64,000 nt of DNA from Acidobacteriota bacterium (lineage in GTDB: Bacteria; Acidobacteriota; Blastocatellia; UBA7656): the NCBI GenBank assembly GCA_040754075.1, contig JBFMDH010000004.1, forward strand, positions 248,001 through 312,000, given 5' to 3'. This document shows, in pieces, positions 6,823 to 14,997 of the stretch. The notes under the pieces were generated by a model that was given only the letters and a program-made list of their open reading frames with translations, was not told where the DNA came from and did not search any database. Position 1 is the first letter of the stretch. The number at the start of each line of letters is the position of its first letter. Both the position numbers and the translations under genes were made by a program.

Positions 6823-7179
6823 ATGGCGCTCGTCAAAACCAATGGCTCGATCAATGAAATCACTGAACGTTTGAAGAGTGAATCCATACCGCCCTCTGAA
6901 CTTGGTGACATTCTCATGCAGCTTGCTGGCTGGTACGCCTTCTACTCAAACAAGATGAAAAAGGTACAGCTTCAAAAAGCTGAGCGGTGGCTAGCCATTA
7001 AGAAGCAAGGCCAACCAAAAGAATATTCCGATACGCGAACTGATATGGAGTGGGAAACAACTCCGTTAGGTAAACAAGAGATTGCCCTTAAATGGGAATT
7101 AAAGCGCATCGAAATTATGCTGACCGGAGTAAGGTCTCGACTCTACTCCGATCAAGTAGAAGCAAAGAATCAATATTAA
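6823..7179 (+). CDS. Hypothetical early phage protein, 118 aa
   Basis: Helical, Lys/Glu-rich protein: LGDILMQLAGWYAFYSNKMKK is followed by a basic middle and a C-terminal helix (KWELKRIEIMLTGVRSRLYS). No family recognised. It is tightly coupled to the upstream gene (one-base gap; GGGAGTTAGT upstream includes a Shine-Dalgarno-like GGGAG) and precedes the SSB-like gene. A role in DNA replication or recombination is plausible from position only. Confidence 0.55.
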   Translation: MALVKTNGSINEITERLKSESIPPSELGDILMQLAGWYAFYSNKMKKVQLQKAERWLAIKKQGQPKEYSDTRTDMEWETTPLGKQEIALKWELKRIEIMLTGVRSRLYSDQVEAKNQY

Positions 7180-7184
7180 TAAGT

Positions 7185-7217
7185 ACAGTGCCGGGTGGCA
7201 CTTGTTAGCGCACTGTT
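7185..7217 (+). promoter_or_regulatory. Leader hairpins before the SSB-like gene
   Basis: ACAGTGC can pair either locally (AGTGCC, GGGT, GGCACT) or with the downstream GCACTGT. The two folds exclude one another, the arrangement of a simple RNA switch, in the 70-base gap before the gene at 7250. Function is not shown. Confidence 0.3.
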
Positions 7218-7249
7218 AGCAAGCGCCCCCGACTTGAAGGAACACTAAT

Positions 7250-7786
7250 ATGGGAAAATTTAATGCAGCAGACACCCTGAAGAAAGCCGAAGCTGATGGC
7301 TTATTGGGTAAAAGTGATTATCTGAAAATTCAAGAGGGGGAAAATCGAATTAGATTGTTGTCTGATCCGGTAGCGTATCAAAGCGAGTTTAAAGGCAAGT
7401 TCAATACTAAGTTCGTGGCTTGGGTCTTAGATCGCAGGGATGGACAAGTAAAAGCCTATTTTATGCCCGCTACTGTTCTTGAAGGTATTGGAGCATTGCA
7501 ATCTAATCCAGACTATGCTTTTGAGGAAGTGCCAATGCCGTTTGATATTACAGTCGTGGCAAAAGGCGCTGGGACCAAAGAAGTCAAATACTCTGTACTC
7601 GGTGCTCGTACCAATACCCCGCTTACTGAGGTTGAATTAAAAGCCTTAGAAGCAAAGGGAACCATTCAAGATTATTTGAAAGAGGTTGAAGAAGTAAAGC
7701 AGTCAGGTGGTACTTCTGAAAAAGCTGTGGAACAAACGCTTGGCGTAGATGAAATAGAGAATGATCCAGAAACCCCTTTCGACTAG
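7250..7786 (+). CDS. Putative single-stranded-DNA-binding protein, 178 aa
   Basis: The N-terminal domain opens with YLKIQEGENRIRLLSDP, the pattern of phage gp32-like/OB-fold ssDNA-binding proteins, and the protein ends in an acidic tail (VDEIENDPETPFD) like the SSB C-terminal tip that recruits repair enzymes. Length suits a phage SSB. It is the last gene of the 6,348-7,786 operon, has AAGGA upstream of its ATG, and is followed by a structured 3' region and a strong terminator. No polymerase or helicase is in the window, so partners are probably left of base 1. Confidence 0.55.
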   Translation: MGKFNAADTLKKAEADGLLGKSDYLKIQEGENRIRLLSDPVAYQSEFKGKFNTKFVAWVLDRRDGQVKAYFMPATVLEGIGALQSNPDYAFEEVPMPFDITVVAKGAGTKEVKYSVLGARTNTPLTEVELKALEAKGTIQDYLKEVEEVKQSGGTSEKAVEQTLGVDEIENDPETPFD

Positions 7787-7794
7787 GCCGTTGC

Positions 7795-7851
7795 TCTCGG
7801 CCTACTCCCTGCGGCTGCCACCAGTGGCCGATTGCAACGGTTAAGAAGTAT
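7795..7851 (+). other. Structured 3' untranslated segment
   Basis: TAGGCCG/CGGCCTA forms a hairpin right after the SSB-like stop. CCGTTGC, lying partly in that stem and loop, is perfectly complementary to GCAACGG about 40 bases on, and GCCAC/GTGGC lies between. These are alternative or pseudoknotted pairings upstream of the terminator at 7902. Confidence 0.3.
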
Positions 7852-7901
7852 CGGCAGATGGGTAAACCGAATTGTTCAATCTGCTTTTGCGCCATATAAA
7901 G

Positions 7902-7930
7902 AAAGCCCTGGCGAAAGCTGGGGCTTTTTT
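7902..7930 (+). terminator. Rho-independent terminator of the early operon
   Basis: AAAGCCCTGGC, GAAA, GCTGGGGCTTT followed by a T run: a strong stem closed by a GAAA tetraloop. It overlaps the stop codon of the convergent restriction gene, so it may serve both directions. Confidence 0.85.
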
Positions 7931-9095
7931 ATTCAAGAGGGAGAGGAGGGGCAATAACTGCCTCCGCTTCTGCTTCGGCCTCTGCCTCGGCTATCTCTCC
8001 TTCAAAGCCCTCATCGTAGTTAAACTCGACTTTGCTTTGTTTGATAATCTCGTTAAGGATGTCCCTTGAAAATCCGTTACCAACAGCTTCCCTAAATCTT
8101 TCAAGTAATACAGGGACGTTTATAATCTCTTCGATACAGTCCATATACTTTTGAACAATAGCCTTGATTGAAAATTGCTTTTCAGCCTGTTCCTTTATCG
8201 CATTGCGGAGGTCATCTACGGAGTCTAAGGATTTAACAACAAAAGTAATGGGGAACCGTTCGATTTTATCAATGTCCAAAAAATATTTCTTTACGTCTAC
8301 AGTCTCGGTTACTTGGAAGAACCTACCGAGCGGTTTCATTACAAAATCAATACCGCCGTCATTGGCGTTAGTTCGGCCTGTTTTATACAGCTTGAGGTTA
8401 TCCTCTTGAATATTCTCTAGGTCATAGCCCCAAAAGATAGTTTGATTGTGATAGTAGTATTTCAAAATGCTGTAGCTGACTATCTCGAAAATACGGGCAT
8501 CAACGGTAGGTTTTAGTAGATCAGTAATGAACTTGGCTGCGCCTTCCTCATCCAGCTTTTGGGCTTGCTCACAGAATTCTATGAATTGGTCAAAGGCATC
8601 CTTTTTAGCCCCTATATAGGCATCAATTATTTCGATGATAGATTGCGCTAGATTATATTCGTTGCCGTTAGCCTCAACCTTGAGCATATTTTCGTTGAAC
8701 CAATACCTGTTACTTGTTCGGAGAATAGGTATTGTCTCACTGGTGGGGAAATACTTTTTAAACTCTTCATTGAGACGATGGTTTAATGCGTGATTTTGGA
8801 GCTTCTGACCAAAGGGCAATTCTCGTTGTCTTTTCAATAGAGCTGTGAACACTGCGCCTTCATAGTCTGAATACTTGTCGGACTTATCAAATCCATTAGC
8901 TAAATAGTCTTCAACTAAAACGTAAATCGCATAAAGATTGGCGAAACTTCCACGCGACTTTGAACCTCTTGTAGCTGACTTGGTTTTGATATTGATATAT
9001 TTCAGAATCTCACTGACATCAAATATAGCTTCTGCATCGTCGCCAAGATTCTTAGCCAGAATTTCTTTAATTGTTTTGGTAAATGCGTGATCCAC
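7929..9095 (-). CDS. Type II restriction endonuclease (PD-(D/E)XK type), 388 aa
   Basis: Residues about 245-270 hold a PD-(D/E)XK-like site: NDGGIDFVMKPLGRFFQVTET gives the Asp and the Q/E-x-T strand. The protein is paired with a DNA methyltransferase three bases upstream and begins at a GTG with GAGGAG just before it, at the end of the methyltransferase gene. The C-terminus is a GluAla repeat from an imperfect six-base DNA repeat, followed by PPLPLE. Together the pair forms a complete restriction-modification system that would protect a lysogen from other phages. Recognition site not deducible. Confidence 0.8.
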   Translation of the reverse strand: MDHAFTKTIKEILAKNLGDDAEAIFDVSEILKYINIKTKSATRGSKSRGSFANLYAIYVLVEDYLANGFDKSDKYSDYEGAVFTALLKRQRELPFGQKLQNHALNHRLNEEFKKYFPTSETIPILRTSNRYWFNENMLKVEANGNEYNLAQSIIEIIDAYIGAKKDAFDQFIEFCEQAQKLDEEGAAKFITDLLKPTVDARIFEIVSYSILKYYYHNQTIFWGYDLENIQEDNLKLYKTGRTNANDGGIDFVMKPLGRFFQVTETVDVKKYFLDIDKIERFPITFVVKSLDSVDDLRNAIKEQAEKQFSIKAIVQKYMDCIEEIINVPVLLERFREAVGNGFSRDILNEIIKQSKVEFNYDEGFEGEIAEAEAEAEAEAVIAPPLPLE

Positions 9096-9097
9096 TA

Positions 9098-9949
9098 TTA
9101 CTCCTCGGCAAACAAAGCCCCTTGTGCATGGGCTTTGCGCTCAAATGTCCGCGCCGGTCTTATAAGAGGTTGACCCTTATAATCAGATGCAATCTCTAAT
9201 CTACGCAATCCAATTTTCACATATTCTTCTTGAGTCTCTATGCCGATTGACCTTCGACTTAACTCCTTAGCGACATAGGAAGTGGTGAATGTTCCAGAAA
9301 ACGGGTCAAGTATAAGGTCATTTTCGTTGGTACTGGCTTTAATGATTCTTTCGAGTAGGGCTATAGGCTTTTGTGTCGGGTGGTCTTCATACTCGTCCAT
9401 TCGATAACGGACTCTGGGCATTTCCCAGACGTTGCCTGGAACTTTCTGTGAGTTGTACTCGGTTGGTACTGGCTTTCGATAGTCAATTAGTTTTCGGACT
9501 GCTCCGGTCTTCGCCTCAACCAAAATGTCATTGGCGTTGAATGTGTAGTTAGCTTTATCCTTAACACAAAATAAAATCGGCTCGTACAATGAGCCGTAGT
9601 ATTTCTTAGCTTGCACACCAGAACTGTCATAGTACCAAACAAGGCGTGAGAGAATAGTGAGACGCTTCCGAACGTATATATCAAGGTATGGCATATTCTG
9701 TGTCGAAGACATTAGATAGAAACTGCCATTGGGCTTGAGCTTCTTGATACAAAGACTAATCCACTTGTAACACCATTTGACATATGCGTCGTCAGATTCC
9801 CATTTGTCTTTAGTGCCATTGAAGTTTTTACCTATGTTGTATGGAGGATCAGCAAAGATCAGGTCAATAGAAGCATTAGGAATCTTGAGTAGTACCTTCA
9901 AGGCATCACCCCAAAATATTGTATGTCTGTCGTCACCAAACCGCTTCAT
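9098..9949 (-). CDS. Site-specific DNA adenine methyltransferase, 283 aa
   Basis: Motif IV DPPY (residues 34-37, in LIFADPPYNIG) precedes motif I (DPFSGTFTTSYVA, near residue 220), the beta-class order. HPTQKP, the motif X region, sits between. DPPY indicates N6-adenine or N4-cytosine methylation with S-adenosylmethionine. It lies first in the operon, with the nuclease second, so modification is made before cutting. Length is normal for the family. Confidence 0.92.
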   Translation of the reverse strand: MKRFGDDRHTIFWGDALKVLLKIPNASIDLIFADPPYNIGKNFNGTKDKWESDDAYVKWCYKWISLCIKKLKPNGSFYLMSSTQNMPYLDIYVRKRLTILSRLVWYYDSSGVQAKKYYGSLYEPILFCVKDKANYTFNANDILVEAKTGAVRKLIDYRKPVPTEYNSQKVPGNVWEMPRVRYRMDEYEDHPTQKPIALLERIIKASTNENDLILDPFSGTFTTSYVAKELSRRSIGIETQEEYVKIGLRRLEIASDYKGQPLIRPARTFERKAHAQGALFAEE

Positions 9950-9965
9950 AGCGCGGATTCTATCG

Positions 9966-10014
9966 AAAAAAAGAGACTGTCACAACCGGGCGCGAAAGGT
10001 TAGGCAGTCTTTTT
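9966..10014 (-). terminator. Terminator between HNH-like and methyltransferase genes
   Basis: Read on minus, AAAAAGACTG pairs with CAGTCTCTTTTTTT across a 25-base loop, ending in a seven-T run. It would end transcripts from the 10-12 kb gene cluster before the restriction-modification operon. Confidence 0.6.
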
Positions 10015-10060
10015 AGTCTCTACTGCAATACGCTTGTAAGGCAGCGAGATAATGAGTGAA

Positions 10061-10405
10061 TCACTTGAGCATTCGGAATACTTGTCGTCCCGGCTTGTGG
10101 CCGTTCTTCTTGTGGCCGTTTGTTTTGGCTTTCTGGTCAAGGCAGGGGGCAAGGTTGCAGGGTCGTCCCATCGCTCCGTAAAGGCAGCGACCTTTCATTC
10201 GGTGGATGCGGACGAGAAGCTGAATTGCCTGTTCGATGCTGAGATTCCCAAACAATCTGTGGTAAGCAGAATGCTTATCAAGGGAAAGCAACAGTAGGTT
10301 TTCAGGGCTTCTGTCTCCGCCGTGCTGTTTGGGTGTTAGGTGATGACGGCATCTGCCGGGATAGTCTTTGCACTCGACTAGCACTGGTTTCTTTCTCCGA
10401 GACAT
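10061..10405 (-). CDS. Small HNH-type zinc protein, 114 aa
   Basis: CRHHLTPKQHGGDRSPENLL followed by DKHSAYHRLFGN matches a widespread family of short HNH-fold proteins with the HHLTPxxxGG and KHxxYHxLFGN signatures. Many lack the full nuclease site, so activity is uncertain. A strong Shine-Dalgarno (GAGGAGG) is five bases before the ATG. The C-terminus is Lys/Asn-rich and disordered. It overlaps the 3' end of the upstream membrane-protein reading frame by about 100 bases. Confidence 0.75.
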   Translation of the reverse strand: MSRRKKPVLVECKDYPGRCRHHLTPKQHGGDRSPENLLLLSLDKHSAYHRLFGNLSIEQAIQLLVRIHRMKGRCLYGAMGRPCNLAPCLDQKAKTNGHKKNGHKPGRQVFRMLK

Positions 10406-10613
10406 TCAATAACCTCCTCAGTTTGAGATACTGGATATAGTTCTCCAGTATCCGGTTGTGGTACTCGACTCGCTGAATCGAAGTGACCTTGTTCGTAACC
10501 TCGGCTTTACCTACCGGCGCAAACATCAGCGAAAGCAAAATGCAAAGCAGGTAAACTATCTTCCAGTAGGTATGGTTGAGTGGCGGTCCTGTTCTGGTAA
10601 TGGTGATCTTCAT
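10302..10613 (-). CDS. Small membrane or exported protein, 103 aa
   Basis: From the ATG at 10613 (CGGAGAA upstream) the protein has one hydrophobic segment (IVYLLCILLSLMFAPVG, about residues 18-34), then a helical outer part (IQRVEYHNRILENYIQYLK) and a Pro/Arg-rich tail. This shape fits an exported spanin-like or signal-anchored protein. Its last 34 codons overlap the HNH-like gene in another frame. No family recognised. Confidence 0.45.
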   Translation of the reverse strand: MKITITRTGPPLNHTYWKIVYLLCILLSLMFAPVGKAEVTNKVTSIQRVEYHNRILENYIQYLKLRRLLNVSEKETSASRVQRLSRQMPSSPNTQTARRRQKP

Positions 10614-10679
10614 GATTTCTCCGGTAAGGCTTTTCAGCCTGTAAGCAGACACCAGTAGCTGAGGTGTACCAGCGTGTTT

Positions 10680-10829
10680 TCACTTTTCCCTCCGCAAGCT
10701 GATGTTCTTGGTTCGTTTCATACGCTCCCAGCGTTGCCGGTCTTTCTCGTCACGGATGGTGAAGGTAAGAAAGGCGACTTTGGAAAGCGTCGAGATGGCG
10801 GTGTAACTGGCTCCGATTTGGATTCTCAT
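10680..10829 (-). CDS. Small basic protein, 49 aa
   Basis: The start is the ATG at 10829, which has AGAAGGAGA upstream; the longer frame back to 10886 has no such signal. The product has a short hydrophobic N-terminus (IGASYTAISTLSKVAFL) and a very basic C-terminus (RQRWERMKRTKN). Family unknown. It belongs to the run of small minus-strand genes with good Shine-Dalgarno sites at 10-11.6 kb. Confidence 0.5.
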   Translation of the reverse strand: MRIQIGASYTAISTLSKVAFLTFTIRDEKDRQRWERMKRTKNISLRREK

Positions 10830-10981
10830 AGCGTCGTCTCCTTCTAACCCTGCTCCTATTTGTTGGCTCGTTGCTACCAACCGCATGAGGTCGATATAGA
10901 AGCAGGATTAGAGGGAGGGGAGCATTTTTCAGCTCCCGGTAGGCGTTATGAGTGGATTAGAGGTGGGAAATAGGCGGCGAA

Positions 10982-11185
10982 CTATCTTTTGCGAGTCTTC
11001 GCTTTCTTCTCTTCTGGCTTCGGGTTAGGAAGCCTGAGTTGAAAGCGGCAGCCCGGAAGCGAATCAACCGTGAGGTTGATTGAACCATCGCTATTGACAA
11101 AGCCGATGCCCGCGCGATTCCACAAGGGTTTCTTGCGGCCCTCGACTTTCACAATCTGATACAGATTTAAAACCTGTGCTGCCAT
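10982..11185 (-). CDS. Conserved small protein, 67 aa
   Basis: WNRAGIGFVNSDGSINLTVD followed by LPGCRFQLRLP matches a compact motif (W-x-R-x-G-x-x-F-x-N-x-DGS-x-N-x-x-x-D-x-x-P) that recurs in short proteins of phages and mobile elements; its function is unknown to me. Start at the ATG at 11185, with AAAAGGAGA upstream. It neighbours the DUF2958 gene, another mobile-element family. Confidence 0.65.
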   Translation of the reverse strand: MAAQVLNLYQIVKVEGRKKPLWNRAGIGFVNSDGSINLTVDSLPGCRFQLRLPNPKPEEKKAKTRKR

Positions 11186-11201
11186 ATCTGTGTATCTCCT
11201 T

Positions 11202-11519
11202 TTACTTGATTTCCGAAACTTTCGATTTCGGTCTAGGTGTGAAGTAGATGTTCCGTTCGATTTTGAGGCCAAACGGTCCTGTGATGGATTCAAGCTCGGT
11301 AATCGAGAAATATCCCCATTCCCGTTCATGTCCGATGACATAACCGAAGCAAATAAACTGGTCTTCCTGTTGCTCACCCTCGGTTGCAAACCACGTCCAC
11401 TGATTCCAGGGACAAAACCACTTCGCATAAACGATAGGGTCTTTGACTTGCTCTTGAGAGTAGAGCTTGGGAAGAGAGTTTTTTACTTCGTCTGGAAAGA
11501 AAGAATACTCTTCACTCAT
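11202..11519 (-). CDS. DUF2958 family protein, 105 aa
   Basis: The whole protein follows the DUF2958 pattern: LPKLYSQEQVKDPIVYAKWF, then WTWFATEGE, FICFGYVIGHEREWGYFSI and GPFGLKIERNIYF. The family is common on conjugative plasmids and phages and has no known function. Start at the ATG at 11519 with GGAGG nearby; the longer frame to 11567 is not needed. It heads the accessory run 11,519-10,061. Confidence 0.85.
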   Translation of the reverse strand: MSEEYSFFPDEVKNSLPKLYSQEQVKDPIVYAKWFCPWNQWTWFATEGEQQEDQFICFGYVIGHEREWGYFSITELESITGPFGLKIERNIYFTPRPKSKVSEIK

Positions 11520-11652
11520 TATTTGGTTGTCCTCCTTTGCAGAAGCGGACTCCTCTGGGTAACCCACTAGACCAATATCTAGCCGGAAGAGGAATCCACT
11601 CCTGCCCCCTGTACCACATAACAGGGAGCGGAGTTTTCGTCCTATTCAGTTG

Positions 11653-11799
11653 TTAAAAGGAATGAGGCTGACTTCGAGAATGCGAGCGGTTACAACGGGA
11701 ACAATAAGGGCGAGCTACTATGGACTCTTCATGCCGCCTCTGAGCTTCACGCTTGGCTTTCCTGCGAGCTTTTGACAATGCTTCTCTATTCGATTTCAT
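11653..11799 (-). CDS. Basic CxxC micro-protein, 48 aa
   Basis: An ORF starts at the ATG at 11799 inside the last codons of the holin-like gene (14-base overlap). It is strongly basic (KARRKAKREAQRRHEE) and ends with CSRCNRSHSRSQPHSF, a CxxC pair with His nearby that could bind metal. The overlap implies translational coupling with the holin-like gene. Too short for domain assignment. Confidence 0.5.
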   Translation of the reverse strand: MKSNREALSKARRKAKREAQRRHEESIVARPYCSRCNRSHSRSQPHSF

Positions 11800-12040
11800 C
11801 GTCTCTGAGCGGTCGTATAGTTACTTCTGAGTCTCGTGCTAGCTTCTGATCAGCAAGGAATTTCAGAAGAGCGTTAAGCAGAACAGAGGCGAGGGCGACA
11901 ATAAGCGGTGTGTATTGGCCGAAATTAACGTTCGGTAGTTCTTGCAAAAGATAAGTGGCAATAGCACCTCCGGCGGCGATTGCTGCGCCTTTGAGGATTT
12001 TTTTTGCATCTTGTTTATTGAGGGTAAATCGGGGACTCAT
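11786..12040 (-). CDS. Holin-like membrane protein, 84 aa
   Basis: Two hydrophobic segments (AAIAAGGAIATYLL and PLIVALASVLLNALLKFLA) separated by a short polar turn, a charged N-terminus and an acidic tail give the two-helix holin shape. It lies immediately after the papain-like protease gene and shares the lysis neighbourhood with the XhlA-like gene. A TATAAT lies 26 bases upstream. Confidence 0.6.
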   Translation of the reverse strand: MSPRFTLNKQDAKKILKGAAIAAGGAIATYLLQELPNVNFGQYTPLIVALASVLLNALLKFLADQKLARDSEVTIRPLRDDEIE

Positions 12041-12065
12041 ATAAATTTCATTAATTCTTAATTCA

Positions 12066-12111
12066 ATTATACTCTCATTCCCTTAAATCAGGGGTTGAGT
12101 TGTCCACAGGG
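12066..12111 (-). promoter_or_regulatory. -10 element and DnaA-box-like operator upstream of holin gene
   Basis: A perfect TATAAT (12071-12066 on minus) lies 26 bases from the holin start. Upstream is CCCTGTGGACAACTC (12111-12097), an exact copy of the repeated phage word. There is no good -35 at the right spacing, so activation or another sigma factor may be needed. Confidence 0.5.
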
Positions 12112-12112
12112 A

Positions 12113-13033
12113 CTACTCGGAATCAATAACCAAACCGGGTTCAATAACGCCAATCTGCTTGCTTGGGCTTGGCGCAGGAACATCAATAATTGGTTCGCCG
12201 CTTTGGGCAATTTTGTTGGCAAAGTTGGCTTCATTAATCCCTATGTTTACTTTCTTGTCTCCGATGCCTAACTCAATGCGGATTGTGCCATTAGGCTCAC
12301 GAATTACACGTGCCATATTATCCTTCCAGTCTTCGGGTAAGTCCCGAAAACTTAATGTGCCGGTGAGTGGGTAGTCCGGCTTTAATATTTTCCACTCTTT
12401 TCCAATACTGTCTTGAATGTATTTATTACCTTGAGAATCTATGTGGTACAAAGTAACTGCGTGATAGGCTGTGATTTTAGCCGGTGCTCCAATCGGGCCG
12501 TTTGACTCCCAATTAGAACCGATGCCTACGGCGATCTGCAATGGGCTGTAATTAAGCGCGTCAATCATCGCGCCCAGTCCATATACCCAACTGAAATTGC
12601 CGCCCTTATATCGCTTCTTTTCTGTCGTATCAGGGAGGTTAAAAATATCTGCCCAAGCGTTCGGCGTACTTAGGTTAAGCATTGCATCCGTAAAGGGTAC
12701 GTCCTTTTCTAGAGTAATCCCTTTCTGCCTAAAGAACTCACTGACCGTATCCATGTAATTACCCTGCTGGGTTGTGCCTGAGATGACGCCTAGTTCCCGG
12801 TCTGACAGGTTAATATCTATGCCTTCTTTCCTGCCTTTGGCCTCAGCGCAGTTAGTCCGGCTGAAAGCGACGCAAAAAGGGATTCGGTATTGACGTTCTC
12901 TTGGTGGGAGAAATGGTTTCCAGTTGAAACTTTCCCCTGACCCAATTCCACCCGCAAAGATTCGGTTATAAACTGCCTGCCCTGGTAAGGGATCACGGAC
13001 TAACAGCCCGTATGGTTGTATGTCTTCGTTCAT
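12113..13033 (-). CDS. Papain-like (C1) cysteine protease, 306 aa
   Basis: RIPFCVAFSRTNCAEA around Cys54 matches the papain active-site helix. AYHAVTLYHIDSQGNKYIQD, near residue 195 on, supplies the His, and DSIGKEW stands in for the Asn-Ser-Trp-Gly segment. There is no signal peptide. It is placed between an XhlA-like and a holin-like gene, where phages keep the endolysin, so it may cleave peptide bonds in the host wall or process a virion protein; both are inference. I take the ATG at 13033 (CATATG context); a TTG at 13072 would add 13 residues and overlap the upstream gene. Confidence 0.75.
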   Translation of the reverse strand: MNEDIQPYGLLVRDPLPGQAVYNRIFAGGIGSGESFNWKPFLPPRERQYRIPFCVAFSRTNCAEAKGRKEGIDINLSDRELGVISGTTQQGNYMDTVSEFFRQKGITLEKDVPFTDAMLNLSTPNAWADIFNLPDTTEKKRYKGGNFSWVYGLGAMIDALNYSPLQIAVGIGSNWESNGPIGAPAKITAYHAVTLYHIDSQGNKYIQDSIGKEWKILKPDYPLTGTLSFRDLPEDWKDNMARVIREPNGTIRIELGIGDKKVNIGINEANFANKIAQSGEPIIDVPAPSPSKQIGVIEPGLVIDSE

Positions 13034-13064
13034 ATGATTGTTGATTAATTGTTTGAGGGGCTTC

Positions 13065-13340
13065 TTAGCCAAATAGATATTTGATGATGAAAGGCAGGAG
13101 GACGTTTATGACAATCAAGCCACCAATCATAAGATTCTGCGTTGTCCGTACACGGTCGAGTCTTCTGTCTGTCTGAGCAAGATCAACCTTGCTTGCCTTA
13201 TTTTTCTCAAGCTCATCTACATCACGCTCAACGTCGGTGAGTCGCTCGGTTGTGCCGTCCTTTAAATCTCGGATGTCAACGCGCATCCCTTTGACTTCGG
13301 TGCGAAGCTCGATGAGTAAATCGTGGTCTTCTTGTGTCAT
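13065..13340 (-). CDS. XhlA-like coiled-coil membrane protein, 91 aa
   Basis: A long heptad-rich coil (LRTEVKGMRVDIRDLKDG, then ERDVDELEKNKASKVDLAQ) ends in one C-terminal membrane helix (LMIGGLIVINVLLPFIIKYLF). This is the layout of haemolysin XhlA and related phage lysis proteins, which act with a holin. It precedes the protease and holin genes on the same strand, completing a lysis cassette. Confidence 0.6.
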   Translation of the reverse strand: MTQEDHDLLIELRTEVKGMRVDIRDLKDGTTERLTDVERDVDELEKNKASKVDLAQTDRRLDRVRTTQNLMIGGLIVINVLLPFIIKYLFG

Positions 13341-13461
13341 TAATTCTTGGTTAATTATTGGCTTGTTTATGAGGAGTTAATTGACAGATTTTGTGGAACG
13401 TGTACGCTGTGCGGTATGATAGCTGTTTTATTTGCAATAATCTTTATAGGCTACCTCATCT

Positions 13462-14997
13462 TTAGTCCTTCTTCCGACTAGATTCAATAATCTTCTGTAG
13501 CAGGATATTGGCCTTTTTAAAGTCACCCTTAGCCAGCGAATTCGCCAAGCTGGTTTTTATTATTGCTGATGTGGTTCTCCATCCGGTTGACTGAACAGCC
13601 TGCTTTAAGAACTTCAAAGTAGCCGCACCGACAATTACATTGCCTACGGTTCCTTTGATCACGCCACCGGCAATAGCTCCGCCCTCTATGGCTAGTTGAT
13701 CGCTAATAGGGTTTTGGGATTTGGTTCTTTGAATCGTGTCACCTACTACTTGCCTTACATTGCTCCAAAAAGTGAATTCCTTATTAAGCTTTGCTATATC
13801 AGGAAAATCTTCTGCAAGTTGCTGACGAATAGAATTGGCAGCGAGCTTTTGGACAGCGAGCCTGTCAGTTTCTTTGCCGGTAAGACCAAATATCTTACTT
13901 TTTTGCGATATAGACCTGTCTAAAATTTGACGAACTTTTCGTGCTGTTTCAACGGAAACCACAGCCTCTCGCGCTTCCTTGGCGCTCCCCCCGACTATAT
14001 CGAAAAGGTCTTTTTCTAGTCCCTGAAGTGCTCGGTAGCGTCCAACGTCCATTACAACATCGTTGACAATCAATTCTTCCTTTGCTTGTCTAATTGAGTT
14101 AAATACGGGAGTCCATGTAGTCTGGGCGTTCTTTGGAAGTTTGGCATAACCTTCTTCCAGGGCTTCCCCTGCTTTTTCCACGTTTCTCTGTGCTTTGTTA
14201 TATAAAGTGTTTCTAGTCAGGCCAGTAACTTTGCGGTCTATCAATTCAGGGACAACCTTATCTGAAAGCATCTTGTTTTCTTTTGTAGTAGCTCCAATGC
14301 CTTTGGAATAAGACTTCTCGGCTGATGTGCGAAGACCACTAGCGGCTGGCTTAGATAATGCTCCGGCAGCGGCTCCGAATAAAGCACCTGCCCCAGCGCC
14401 AATAGTAGTGTCCTTAACGACACTTCCTACTGTCTTGTCCTCTTTCTGTAGTCCGACGCCTCCCCCGCTTAATGCTCCTATTGCCGTTCCTTTTCCTGCG
14501 GCTCGCGTTATGATTTGTCTTGCCCCTTGCTTTACTGCTTGTGACCCTACCTTTGCTCCTGGGATAAAGAATGTGGCTCCCTCTGCGCCAACGCCAGCGG
14601 CATCAAGTCCTGGCTTTTGAATAACCTTTGTGTTTCCGAAAAAGGGAACGTTGACCCCTTTCCGAATAGGGGCATAGCCTTCTTCAAGATTGCGCTTATA
14701 ACCTTCTGTATCTCCGCGCCGTTTAGCTGCGTTAGCTTCAAGGGCATTCTTAAAACCTACCCCAGCCGCATAAAGGGATGCACCAGTGCGTACAAAGGGG
14801 TTGACGATTCCCTTAGCCAGTGATTTAAGGAATCCATCTTTTTTCGGTTCTTCCTGCGTCGGTTGTGAGATAGTGACCTGCTGTTTTTGCTGTAACTGCT
14901 GCTTGAACTGCTGAACGCGCGAAGATCCGCCAGTAGAAGAACTTGGGGCAGTCTGGATACCTTTCTGCTTTTTAAATTGTTCGACTCGATTAGACAT
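13462..14997 (-). CDS. Putative internal virion / DNA-ejection protein, 511 aa
   Basis: The N-terminus carries Gln-rich, disordered repeats (SNRVEQFKKQK, SSRVQQFKQQL). A Gly/Ala-rich hydrophobic region (AIGALSGGGVG and GAGAGALFGAAAGALS) lies around residues 170-225, followed by a long helical part. Membrane-active glycine-rich segments plus helices are usual in podovirus ejection proteins. Its start overlaps the stop of the upstream gene (ATGTCTAA), as expected for a virion operon. Confidence 0.45.
   Translation of the reverse strand: MSNRVEQFKKQKGIQTAPSSSTGGSSRVQQFKQQLQQKQQVTISQPTQEEPKKDGFLKSLAKGIVNPFVRTGASLYAAGVGFKNALEANAAKRRGDTEGYKRNLEEGYAPIRKGVNVPFFGNTKVIQKPGLDAAGVGAEGATFFIPGAKVGSQAVKQGARQIITRAAGKGTAIGALSGGGVGLQKEDKTVGSVVKDTTIGAGAGALFGAAAGALSKPAASGLRTSAEKSYSKGIGATTKENKMLSDKVVPELIDRKVTGLTRNTLYNKAQRNVEKAGEALEEGYAKLPKNAQTTWTPVFNSIRQAKEELIVNDVVMDVGRYRALQGLEKDLFDIVGGSAKEAREAVVSVETARKVRQILDRSISQKSKIFGLTGKETDRLAVQKLAANSIRQQLAEDFPDIAKLNKEFTFWSNVRQVVGDTIQRTKSQNPISDQLAIEGGAIAGGVIKGTVGNVIVGAATLKFLKQAVQSTGWRTTSAIIKTSLANSLAKGDFKKANILLQKIIESSRKKD

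Noticed and set aside
13408-13473. Plus-strand 21-aa hydrophobic peptide
   Set aside because: A TTGACA lies upstream, but no -10 fits and the peptide overlaps the end of a structural gene; too little support.
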